Part shown: positions 1 to 5,495 of the stretch, in pieces
How positions within the stretch are numbered: position 1 is the first letter of the stretch
How the letters are laid out: each line of letters starts with the position of its first letter
NCBI GenBank assembly: GCA_964520985.1
Contig: CAZFPB010000027.1
Span: forward strand, 1 to 11,720
Reading direction: 5' to 3'
DNA length: 11,720 bases
Source of the DNA: CAYSGL01 sp964520985
GTDB lineage: Bacteria; Pseudomonadota; Alphaproteobacteria; Micavibrionales; Micavibrionaceae
Program-made: the position numbers and the translations under genes
The notes under the pieces: model-generated
The model's input: the letters and a program-made list of their open reading frames with translations, nothing else
Databases searched by the model: none
Told to the model about the DNA's origin: nothing

Positions 1-46
1 TATGAAAGCTATTAAGAAAATTAAAGTACAAAATCAACTTAATTGA
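1..46 (+). CDS. C-terminal end of an upstream gene (partial)
   Basis: The frame starting at position 2 is open from the window edge to a TGA at 44-46 and ends in the residues KIKVQNQLN. An ATG lies at position 2, so this could formally be a 14-residue peptide. A longer gene cut by the window edge is more likely, because the next gene begins one base after the stop (TGATATG), the tight spacing seen across the window. No function can be inferred. Confidence 0.4.
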   Translation, partial: MKAIKKIKVQNQLN

Positions 47-47
47 T

Positions 48-398
48 ATGAATAGAGAAATAAAGTTCAGAGCCTGGAATAAGCAAGAAGCAGAAATGAT
101 TCATTGGGGCAAAATGCTAGGCGTAAACAATCCTTCTGCATGGTTCACGAGCCAGTTTATTGAACTAATGCAATTCACTGGCTTGTACGATAAGAACGGC
201 AGAGAGATTTATGAGGGTGATATAGTTTCTGGTTATTCAAAATACTTCAACGCAATTCAATACAAAGTTGTGACATGGAAGGGTAGAGGTTGGGAGCTTG
301 ACCCATTAATCGGCATATCCATTGGTTCTGATATTGAGGTTGTAGGGAATATTTATGAGAACAGAGAATTAGTAAACCAACACCAATTAGCTATATGA
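48..398 (+). CDS. YopX family protein
   Basis: This 116-residue protein carries the hallmarks of the YopX family (PF09643): an N-terminal 'REIKFRAWNK' strand, the central 'LMQFTGLYDKNGREIYEGDIV' segment (residues about 41-61), and a C-terminal 'EVVGNIYEN' (about 97-105). The family is small, beta-rich and common in phages and prophages of Firmicutes and Bacteroidota. Its biochemical role is unknown, although it usually sits among early or accessory genes, as here. The length is normal and both ends of the domain are present, so the gene looks intact. The start at 48 is one base past the preceding stop, and the TGA overlaps the next ATG by four bases (ATGA), which suggests translational coupling. 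Family assignment is secure; function is not known. Confidence 0.9.
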   Translation: MNREIKFRAWNKQEAEMIHWGKMLGVNNPSAWFTSQFIELMQFTGLYDKNGREIYEGDIVSGYSKYFNAIQYKVVTWKGRGWELDPLIGISIGSDIEVVGNIYENRELVNQHQLAI

Positions 399-580
399 CA
401 CAAGACATTGCCATCACTCTAATCATCATTATCTCATTTGTTCTTTTAATTATTCCTGTAAAGAAATGGATTACTCCTATTATAAAGTTCTGGCAACTTG
501 TTTTAGTGGGGAAGAAGAAACAGAGGAAACAATTTATTCAAACAGTTGAGCAGGATGAAGTGGCAAGATGGGAAGTGTGA
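395..580 (+). CDS. small single-pass membrane protein
   Basis: This 61-residue protein has one strongly hydrophobic segment at about residues 6-23 (IAITLIIIISFVLLIIPV), followed by a basic stretch (GKKKQRKQ, about 39-46) and a short polar tail. The arrangement predicts one transmembrane helix with the basic part on the cytoplasmic side. The start overlaps the end of the YopX gene by four bases, which supports it as a real gene in the same transcript. No family is recognised. Small membrane proteins in phage early regions can act in superinfection exclusion or host takeover, but nothing in the sequence points to either. A 39-base dispersed repeat begins 14 bases after the stop. Confidence 0.65.
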   Translation: MTQDIAITLIIIISFVLLIIPVKKWITPIIKFWQLVLVGKKKQRKQFIQTVEQDEVARWEV

Positions 581-593
581 TGAGGTCAGCAGC

Positions 594-632
594 ATTGCTA
601 CTATGTGGCGGATTTGCGACGCTCCGTTCAAC
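594..632 (+). repeat. 39-base dispersed repeat, left copy
   Basis: This intergenic segment, with core GCGGATTTGC then ACGCTCCGTTC, matches the reverse complement of 11125-11163 at 34 of 39 positions by eye. It lies between the membrane-protein gene ending at 580 and the gene starting at 673. The core can fold weakly through CGGA and TCCG. The two copies are in opposite orientation and about 10.5 kb apart. The arrangement is compatible with a dispersed, REP-like or miniature mobile repeat, but no transposase is present in the window. Confidence 0.8.
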
Positions 633-672
633 TTGTCTGTTCTACTATCATCAATAAAATAAAAAGTCATTT

Positions 673-1029
673 ATGAAATCAGGTATTGAACTAATTGCCG
701 AAGAAAGGCAAGAGCAATTAAATAAACATCATCGTTCTATTGAGGGAGATGTGCAACAAAATTTTAAAGGCCAATTGATGCAAGGGGCTTCTTTGTTGCT
801 TCAAAAGACAGAGGGAAGCCCATTCGATGATGGGTCAAATGGGTTAGACCATTGTTTCAGAGCAATTGTTCCTGATGGATGGGATAAAGCTATTTATGAA
901 AAAATGTTTGATAAGCCATACAAAGAACGATTAGTAATAGCAGGGGCGTTGATAGCGGCAGAAATAGACCGAATAATGGCGATTAGCGATAAGAACGCTC
1001 CAGTGAGTGACACAACGAAAGCCCAATAG
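673..1029 (+). CDS. conserved phage protein of unknown function
   Basis: This is a 118-residue soluble protein. Its ends resemble a widespread group of uncharacterised phage proteins: an N-terminal 'GIELIAEERQEQLNKHHRSIEGD' region (about 4-26) and a C-terminal 'KPYKERLVIAGALIAAEIDRI' helix (about 81-101), with a tryptophan-containing 'PDGWD' between them. In that group the N-terminal helix, a short acidic centre and the 'AGALIAAEIDR' helix are the conserved parts, and no activity has been assigned as far as I know. The start at 673 follows an AT-rich stretch (ATAAAATAAAAAGTC) typical of Bacteroidota initiation. It is separated from the previous gene by 92 bases holding the dispersed repeat. 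Grouping is by recognition of the pattern; function is unknown. Confidence 0.75.
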   Translation: MKSGIELIAEERQEQLNKHHRSIEGDVQQNFKGQLMQGASLLLQKTEGSPFDDGSNGLDHCFRAIVPDGWDKAIYEKMFDKPYKERLVIAGALIAAEIDRIMAISDKNAPVSDTTKAQ

Positions 1030-1063
1030 TAGCAATACAGATCACAACATAAATCTTACCCTC

Positions 1064-1147
1064 ATGATAACAGCATTATTAATCCTCTCTCATCTTATGT
1101 TTTTGTGTATAGGAATGTGTATAGCATACGGTGATAGAATAGAATGA
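1064..1147 (+). CDS. possible 27-residue membrane peptide
   Basis: ATG at 1064 opens a 27-codon frame ending at TGA 1145-1147. The product is almost wholly hydrophobic from residues 2 to 22 (ITALLILSHLMFLCIGMCIAY) and ends in GDRIE, so it would form one membrane helix. It starts 34 bases after the preceding gene on the same strand. A frame this short can occur by chance. The continuous hydrophobic run and charged end make it worth listing, but expression is not shown. Confidence 0.3.
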   Translation: MITALLILSHLMFLCIGMCIAYGDRIE

Positions 1148-1433
1148 GTAAAAAAGTTCTTTGAAACATATTTAGCAGGCCGTCTAATAATTATAATCTT
1201 CATCCGATTAGGTTATTGGGAAGGTAGCGGCGCTGCTAAACTTACGATCATCCGAAGGGGGAGGCGCTAAGGCAAAGCAAGTGGTAACGATCTTTAAAAG
1301 TCCTTACGAAGTATAAGGCATAAATGCTGTGCAGAAAGCGGTTTGTGAACTACAGTTTCCGCAAGCTAATAAACAATGTAATAACAAGTTCTATCCTGTT
1401 TTGTTTTGCCTCCCCAAATGATTTGTCCGTGGC

Positions 1434-1516
1434 GCACCGAAGGACGTTAATATGCCGGTGCAACCGCTACTCAATTTTTAAGCGTGGAGTATAAAAGGAG
1501 GTTCGGGGTAGCGGTT
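1434..1516 (+). other. two adjacent stem-loops, possible structured RNA
   Basis: A 6-base stem GCACCG/CGGTGC (1434-1439, 1456-1461; loop 16 bases) is followed without a gap by a perfect 9-base stem AACCGCTAC/GTAGCGGTT (1462-1470, 1508-1516; loop 37 bases). Both arms are richer in G and C than the surroundings, and coaxial stacking would be possible. This could be part of a non-coding RNA or a leader for the genes from 1605 onward. It was found by eye and no folding energy was computed. Confidence 0.45.
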
Positions 1517-1559
1517 TAATTCAAAAATAATGACTTCTCATAGCAGTTAGTTTTGGTTC

Positions 1560-1591
1560 GGGAGCTTTATTCTTATCGCTCCCCATTTTTT
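1560..1591 (+). terminator. terminator-like hairpin before the gene at 1605
   Basis: GGGAGC (1560-1565) and GCTCCC (1578-1583) form a 6-base GC-rich stem with a 12-base loop. After CCA comes a run of six T (1586-1591). This fits a rho-independent terminator of a transcript reading through 1148-1560, or an attenuator in the leader of the next gene, whose ATG is 14 bases after the T run. The stem is short, so the call is moderate. Confidence 0.5.
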
Positions 1592-1604
1592 AAAAACATC
1601 GATC

Positions 1605-1805
1605 ATGAAAGCAAAAGTTATCATAGAAAACGGAGAAACAGAGATTATTCTTACTCCATCCAATGAGTTCGATAAAGAGGTTTTAGAAAAGTTATATACC
1701 TACAAATCAAGGTATAATCTACATACAATAGTAGATGCTACCTATAAGTACGGGTGTTACGAGGATCATAAGCTAATAATTGACATCAAAGAAAGCAGAC
1801 CATAG
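1605..1805 (+). CDS. small protein of unknown function
   Basis: This 66-residue soluble protein is not one I recognise. It begins with an alternating strand-like pattern (MKAKVIIENGETEIILTPS, residues 1-19) that reads as a beta hairpin. A helical region (EFDKEVLEKLYTYKSRY, about 21-37) and further strands ending in KLIIDIKESRP follow. The compact beta-alpha-beta character and near-neutral composition are consistent with a small early phage protein. The start is the first ATG after the terminator-like hairpin, preceded by AAAAACATCGATC, and is the only sensible start. An 18-base gap with a short T run separates it from the next gene. No function is proposed. Confidence 0.6.
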   Translation: MKAKVIIENGETEIILTPSNEFDKEVLEKLYTYKSRYNLHTIVDATYKYGCYEDHKLIIDIKESRP

Positions 1806-1823
1806 TTTTTTTAAACACATTTT

Positions 1824-2087
1824 ATGTATAAAGAAATCGTAAACATAGTAAGGGGAATATCAGGAACAGAATACCTCTATTTCGACAGGCCATTAGAAGT
1901 TAAAATGTCTCCCCATGACCATATGAGATTTTATTTCTACGGAGTGGTAATTGATCCAAGAGATAGCATCTATATAATGGATGGCTCCCAGGAATGGTAT
2001 TTAGTAGAGGACAAAGAGGATGCGATAGTCCAATCCCTTTACCAACGAGTAAAACTTATTGAGCAAACTTATAAAATATCAGCATAA
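1824..2087 (+). CDS. small protein of unknown function
   Basis: This 87-residue soluble protein is rich in aromatic and acidic residues. The middle (about 24-68) alternates hydrophobic and polar residues, for example MRFYFYGVVI and SIYIMDGSQEWYLVEDKEDA, suggesting a mostly beta fold. An amphipathic helix ends the protein (AIVQSLYQRVKLIEQTYK, about 67-84). I do not recognise a family. Its TAA overlaps the ATG of the ATPase gene by one base (TAATG), which ties its translation to the recombination block and suggests, without proving, a role there. The start at 1824 follows an AT-rich stretch. Confidence 0.6.
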   Translation: MYKEIVNIVRGISGTEYLYFDRPLEVKMSPHDHMRFYFYGVVIDPRDSIYIMDGSQEWYLVEDKEDAIVQSLYQRVKLIEQTYKISA

Positions 2088-2923
2088 TGATTTTAAGAAA
2101 AGCAACACGTAAAAAAGCGAAGATCAGAGCCGGTATGTCTGGCCCTTCAGGATTCGGTAAAACGTATTCAGCCTTGTTACTGGCTAAAGGATTAGTTAAT
2201 GATTGGGATAAGATCGCAGTCATTGACACAGAAAACGGATCTGCTGACCTGTATTCTGATTTGGGAGAGTACAACGTTATCCCATTATCAGCACCTTATT
2301 CGCCTGAACGCTATATAGAGGCTATTAACGCCTGCATAAAAGCCGGGATGGAATGTATTATCATTGATTCCATCAGCCATGAATGGGACGGAAAGGGCGG
2401 ATGTTTGGAGATACAGGAATCATTAGGTGGTAAGTACCAGGATTGGGCAAAGGTTACTCCCCGCCATCAGGCATTTATCGAGGCTATTACCACAAGTCCT
2501 GTCCACATGATTACAACCGTAAGACGCAAGCAGGATTACGACATGATAAAAGACGGTAATAAAACCAAAGTTGAAAAAGTGGGTATGAAGGAAGTAACCA
2601 GGGAAGGATTTGAGTATGAGCTTACCGTAAACTTTGAATTTATCAACGATAAGCACATGGTAAAAGCGGGGAAGGATAGGACAGGGTTGTTTGTTGATCG
2701 TCCTGAATTTATCATCACAACCAAAACCGGTGAGTTAATTAAAGAGTGGTGTGAAAACGGAATTGACGAATTACAGGAAGCTATTACCAAACTATCCAAT
2801 TGTAACACTACAGAAGAACTTTCTCTTTTCAAAGAAACACTTTCAAAAAGCATTATTCAGAACGAAAAGTTTAAGACTGCTGCTATTGAAAGATTTAATG
2901 AAGTAAAACTAAAAGCCGTTTAA
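2087..2923 (+). CDS. phage RecA-fold ATPase, Sak4-like
   Basis: This 278-residue protein has a Walker A motif GPSGFGKT at residues 19-26 close to the N-terminus, an acidic strand 'IAVIDTENGSADLY' (43-56), and a Walker B-like strand 'CIIIDS' with Asp94, followed by 'ISHEW'. A later 'HMITTVRRKQDY' segment fits the sensor strand of this group. These features match phage nucleotide-binding proteins of the RecA/Rad51 superfamily, known as Sak4-type single-strand annealing or recombination ATPases. The C-terminal third (about 225-278) is helical and less conserved. In known phages such proteins act with an SSB-like partner in recombination-dependent replication. Here the neighbours are Gp157 two bases downstream and an unknown 117-residue protein. 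The fold is secure; the Sak4-like role follows from family and context. Confidence 0.85.
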   Translation: MILRKATRKKAKIRAGMSGPSGFGKTYSALLLAKGLVNDWDKIAVIDTENGSADLYSDLGEYNVIPLSAPYSPERYIEAINACIKAGMECIIIDSISHEWDGKGGCLEIQESLGGKYQDWAKVTPRHQAFIEAITTSPVHMITTVRRKQDYDMIKDGNKTKVEKVGMKEVTREGFEYELTVNFEFINDKHMVKAGKDRTGLFVDRPEFIITTKTGELIKEWCENGIDELQEAITKLSNCNTTEELSLFKETLSKSIIQNEKFKTAAIERFNEVKLKAV

Positions 2924-2924
2924 A

Positions 2925-3431
2925 ATGGAACTTATAATTCAGCCGAAATCTCTCTATCAAATAAGAGTAGAGCATTTACAATTGATGCAGGACATAGAAT
3001 TTAACGAAGGCGAAATAACGCCCGAAATTGAACAAGCCTTACAGCTTACGCAAGACGAATTTAACGACAAGGCATTAAGCTATGGTCTTGTAGTAAAACA
3101 CTTTGACGATGAAACCACAATCATTGAAAAAGAAATTGACCGGCTTTCTAAAATGCTGGCCCAATCAAAAAAGAAAAAAGAACTCTTTAAGCAAGTCCTT
3201 TCTGATGCCATGCAGCAATTCGGAGTTGAAAAAATAGAAACTCCAACACTTAAACTTTCCTTCAGGAAAAGCGAATCTGTAGAGGTTGACCCCGATAATC
3301 TGCCAAACGATTATATGGTGGAAAAAACAACTTACACCCCTGATAAAAATAAAATAAAGGCGGCCATTAAAGAAGGGATTAAAGTTAACGGTGCTTCATT
3401 GGTTACAAAACAAAATCTTCAAATCAAATGA
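2925..3431 (+). CDS. Siphovirus Gp157 family protein
   Basis: This 168-residue protein matches the Gp157 family (PF05565) along its length. The N-terminal 'LYQIRVEHLQLMQDI' and the acidic 'EGEITPEIEQALQLTQDEF' stretch (about 28-46) lead to a long coiled coil with 'ALSYGLVVKHFDDETTIIEKEIDRLSKMLAQSKKKKELFKQ' character (about 51-91). The conserved tail is 'IETPTLKLSFRKSESVEV' (about 104-121) followed by 'AIKEGIKVNGASLV'. The family is common in siphovirus recombination and replication cassettes and was first noticed in streptococcal phages; its molecular function is not established. Here it sits between the RecA-fold ATPase and an unknown protein, and its TGA overlaps the next ATG by four bases. 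The length is typical and the gene intact. Confidence 0.92.
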   Translation: MELIIQPKSLYQIRVEHLQLMQDIEFNEGEITPEIEQALQLTQDEFNDKALSYGLVVKHFDDETTIIEKEIDRLSKMLAQSKKKKELFKQVLSDAMQQFGVEKIETPTLKLSFRKSESVEVDPDNLPNDYMVEKTTYTPDKNKIKAAIKEGIKVNGASLVTKQNLQIK

Positions 3432-3781
3432 TAATCATAGGCGCAACATTAGAAAGCTATCGTTCACTAAAGGACAGGACTCTAAAGGTTACGTTCGAAA
3501 CAAACGAGCCCACCCCTGAACAGTTTTTGGGTATTGGTCAGTCAGCGCAGCAATTCGGGTATCTGGCATTTAAAACAAACCCTTTTAAGGCAGAAGAAAA
3601 GAAAGCAATAGAAGAAGCCGAGGATTTAGAAGAAGATCCAAAAAAGACCCCTTCCAAGCGTTTACGCAGCCATTTATACGTTGCTTTTACTAACGACAAT
3701 AAAGGCTATCAAAATTTTGATTCTTACTACAGGGGAAGAATGGAGGAGTTTATAAACATTGTTAAGGCTGAATTACCATGA
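3428..3781 (+). CDS. uncharacterised protein in the recombination block
   Basis: This 117-residue soluble protein begins with strand-rich sequence (MIIIGATLESYRSLKDRTLKVTFETNE, residues 1-27). A 'TPEQFLGIGQSAQQFGYLAFK' region (about 29-49) follows, then a highly charged stretch (KAEEKKAIEEAEDLEEDPKKTPSKRLRSH, about 54-82) and a C-terminal 'YYRGRMEEFINIVKAELP' helix. I do not recognise a named family, though the 'SYRSLKDRTLKVTFET' and 'TPEQ' pattern recalls hypothetical proteins of phage recombination cassettes. It overlaps both neighbours by four bases (ATGA each time), so it is very likely co-translated with Gp157 and the HNH-like protein. A single-strand DNA-binding or annealing accessory role would fit the position but is only a guess. 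Confidence 0.75.
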   Translation: MIIIGATLESYRSLKDRTLKVTFETNEPTPEQFLGIGQSAQQFGYLAFKTNPFKAEEKKAIEEAEDLEEDPKKTPSKRLRSHLYVAFTNDNKGYQNFDSYYRGRMEEFINIVKAELP

Positions 3782-4263
3782 TAAGCGATTACATGAAATA
3801 TCGCCAACAACACATTCTTAACGGAAGGCCTTTAAAAAAGTCAACCCCTCATCCTATCTCCAAAAAATCAGAAAAGAGAAGGGAGAAGGAAAAAGCTATG
3901 ATGAACGACGATAGTATGGTGGTTTGGTTTGAAGAACGAAGAACTGAAATGACCGGGGAATGTATGCACTGCGGCGGTAAGAGTTGCAAAGACGATGATA
4001 AGCTATTCAAACATTCTATTGCCCATATTTTACCAAAGGCTTTGTTTCCTTCAGTAGCCAACCATCCGCTAAACTGGATAGAGTTATGCTTTTTCGGTTC
4101 ATCCTGTCATACAAATATGGATTCAGGCATTTTAGACATGACCGATATGAATTGCTGGAATACGATAGTAGAACGTTTTCAGGCAATGTACCCATACATC
4201 GACAGGAAGGAAAGAAAGAATATTCCTGATGTTTTAAAAAACTATATCGAAATCGATTTATAA
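3778..4263 (+). CDS. HNH endonuclease-like zinc protein
   Basis: This 161-residue protein has a basic N-terminal third (residues 1-40, rich in Lys and Arg). A zinc-binding and HNH-like core follows: C62-M-H-C65, then 'HSIAHILPK' with His79 and His83, Asn99 in 'NHPLNW', and 'LCFFGSSCHTNMD' with Cys104, Cys110, His111 and Asn113. The order of CxxC, His, Asn and C..CH matches the beta-beta-alpha-metal fold of HNH nucleases, though the first catalytic His is not in the usual 'HH' form. The product could nick or cut branched or recombining DNA; a structural zinc protein without activity is the alternative. It overlaps the upstream gene by four bases and precedes the clamp gene by 11 bases. Confidence 0.7.
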   Translation: MISDYMKYRQQHILNGRPLKKSTPHPISKKSEKRREKEKAMMNDDSMVVWFEERRTEMTGECMHCGGKSCKDDDKLFKHSIAHILPKALFPSVANHPLNWIELCFFGSSCHTNMDSGILDMTDMNCWNTIVERFQAMYPYIDRKERKNIPDVLKNYIEIDL

Positions 4264-4274
4264 AATAATAGAAC

Positions 4275-5309
4275 ATGGTAACGATAAAAATTGCCGAAAT
4301 CAAAGAATTCTTCAGAAGGTCGAAAGGCGTAAAATCAAATACGTCAAATCCTATTACCTCATATATTAAGCTTGAGGCAAATGAAAGTTGTACGCTTTTA
4401 AAAACAAATCTCAATTCTTATTGTATTCACGAAGTGCAAGCGGCCTATCCATCTTCGTTTGTATGCCTAATTGATGAAAAATTGCTTGTGAAAGTTTTGG
4501 AGCAGGGAACATCCGATGAGGTTGAAATCAAAATCGAACCAAGCAATGTTGTTCTTACTTGCGGGATCGCTCAGGTCCGGGATTCATTTACAGATCCTTC
4601 TTTGTTTCCCGTTTTTCCTGAAATTTCTGAACAAAAAGAAGGTAGGGTTTTAACAAAAGATGTTCTTCAGGCTATTGGTATAGCTGCTCAAACTGTCGTT
4701 GTAGATAGGGATTGTCAATTATCATACGTTCACGTTAACGGGGCTGTATTTTCTTCCGACAACTTTTCACTTTACTTAAAAAAACTATCTGATTCATTTC
4801 CGGATTTGGTTTTAGATCGGGAGTGTTGTTTAGTTATTTCAGAATACGATTCGCTGCAATACTTCACAGCCGGAAACTATAACTTTTTCGATACAGGAAA
4901 AACAATGTATGGTTTTATTAAGACCGAATACAAGACACCGGCTTACCACGTAATTTTTAAAAAAAGCGAAGGCGAGCCATTTGAGATCAATAAAGAAGAT
5001 TTCGTCTCCTTTTGTGAACTTACTTCAGTATCTCCAGCGAAGGTTCCAATTGCTTCTTTTGATGGTAAGGATGGTAAAATACACTTCTCCTTTAATGATC
5101 CTGAATTTGGCAAGGGTGCAAAAATGGAGTTTGAAATGAGCGGCGATATTAAAGAGCCATTCAGCTTCAACCCCAGGCTTATTGTTCCATTTATTAAATC
5201 ACTCCCTTACAAAAAGCTATTATTCGCACCCTTGCCAGGTTATAAATATTCTGTTACCACCAAAGAAGACGAATCATTCTCAGGTATTATTTGTGGACAC
5301 TCAAACTAA
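4275..5309 (+). CDS. phage DNA sliding clamp (DnaN-like beta subunit)
   Basis: This 344-residue protein has the internal rhythm of a three-domain beta clamp, slightly shorter than the roughly 365-375 residues of bacterial DnaN. Domain 1 (about 1-118) ends in the clamp signature 'DEKLLVKVLEQ ... EVEIKIEPSNVVLTCG' and 'DPSLFPVFPEI', equivalent to the 'FPxxPE' end of DnaN domain 1. Domain 2 (about 120-220) has 'LTKDVLQAIGIAAQTVVVD' and 'VHVNGAVFSSDNFSLYLKKL', matching the DnaN segment around 'TDGHRL'. Domain 3 has 'FSFNPRLIVPFIKSL', like 'FNxxYLxDxLK'. Clamps encircle DNA and hold polymerases and repair proteins. No polymerase gene is in the window, so the clamp may serve the host replicase or one encoded elsewhere. 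Homology is distant but consistent across all three domains. Confidence 0.75.
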   Translation: MVTIKIAEIKEFFRRSKGVKSNTSNPITSYIKLEANESCTLLKTNLNSYCIHEVQAAYPSSFVCLIDEKLLVKVLEQGTSDEVEIKIEPSNVVLTCGIAQVRDSFTDPSLFPVFPEISEQKEGRVLTKDVLQAIGIAAQTVVVDRDCQLSYVHVNGAVFSSDNFSLYLKKLSDSFPDLVLDRECCLVISEYDSLQYFTAGNYNFFDTGKTMYGFIKTEYKTPAYHVIFKKSEGEPFEINKEDFVSFCELTSVSPAKVPIASFDGKDGKIHFSFNDPEFGKGAKMEFEMSGDIKEPFSFNPRLIVPFIKSLPYKKLLFAPLPGYKYSVTTKEDESFSGIICGHSN

Positions 5310-5315
5310 AATTAT

Positions 5316-5495
5316 ATGAATATCGAAAGCAAACAACCATTAGAGATTAAAAAAACAAGCCAATACGAGCAAATGCAGGGAGTGGAAACTATTAGGTATA
5401 AGGCCGATAATTTAATGGATCAATATGTAATGGAAGCCCTTTCGGAGGCTTACCAAAAATACACACCTCAACAAATAATTGAAAAGCTAAAGTGA
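5316..5495 (+). CDS. 59-residue protein between clamp and helicase
   Basis: ATG at 5316 begins a 59-codon frame ending at TGA 5493-5495, filling the gap between the clamp gene (ends 5309) and the helicase gene. The product is hydrophilic and probably helical, with an N-terminal 'IESKQPLEIKKTSQYEQMQGV' character and a C-terminal 'MDQYVMEALSEAYQKYTPQQIIEKLK' (about 34-59). It lacks membrane segments and cysteines. Six bases separate it from the clamp stop, and its TGA overlaps the helicase ATG by one base (TGATG), a spacing that strongly suggests a real gene. I do not recognise it; an adaptor role for either neighbour is possible but unsupported. Confidence 0.6.
   Translation: MNIESKQPLEIKKTSQYEQMQGVETIRYKADNLMDQYVMEALSEAYQKYTPQQIIEKLK

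Larger units (their letters stand above)
1148..1604 (+). other. gene-free stretch with GC-rich inverted repeats
   Basis: About 460 bases carry no convincing gene on either strand. The stretch holds several possible stems: GGGGAGGC (1258-1265) with GCCTCCCC (1408-1415), CCTTA (1302-1306) with TAAGG (1314-1318), GCGG with CCGC around 1344-1366, GCACCG (1434-1439) with CGGTGC (1456-1461), AACCGCTAC (1462-1470) with GTAGCGGTT (1508-1516), and a terminator-like hairpin at 1560-1583. GGTTCGGG occurs twice (1500-1507 and 1555-1562). The 8-base pair alone could arise by chance over this length; the two adjacent stems at 1434-1516 are less likely to. I do not recognise a tRNA, tmRNA, RNase P RNA, 6S RNA or riboswitch. 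The stretch may encode a structured RNA or long leader. Confidence 0.5.

Noticed and set aside
1324..1494. A 56-codon frame in the gene-free stretch
   Set aside because: The product is rich in Arg and Cys with no domain-like pattern, it runs through the inverted repeats, and a frame of this length is not unexpected by chance.
1548..1555. TAGTTTTG matching the Bacteroidota promoter element TAnnTTTG
   Set aside because: No TTG-type upstream element is visible at the expected spacing, and the hairpin begins just downstream. A single 8-base match to a loose consensus is weak evidence.
1148..1604. tRNA, tmRNA, RNase P or 6S RNA gene
   Set aside because: No cloverleaf, CCA end, or conserved core sequence of these RNAs could be found by eye.
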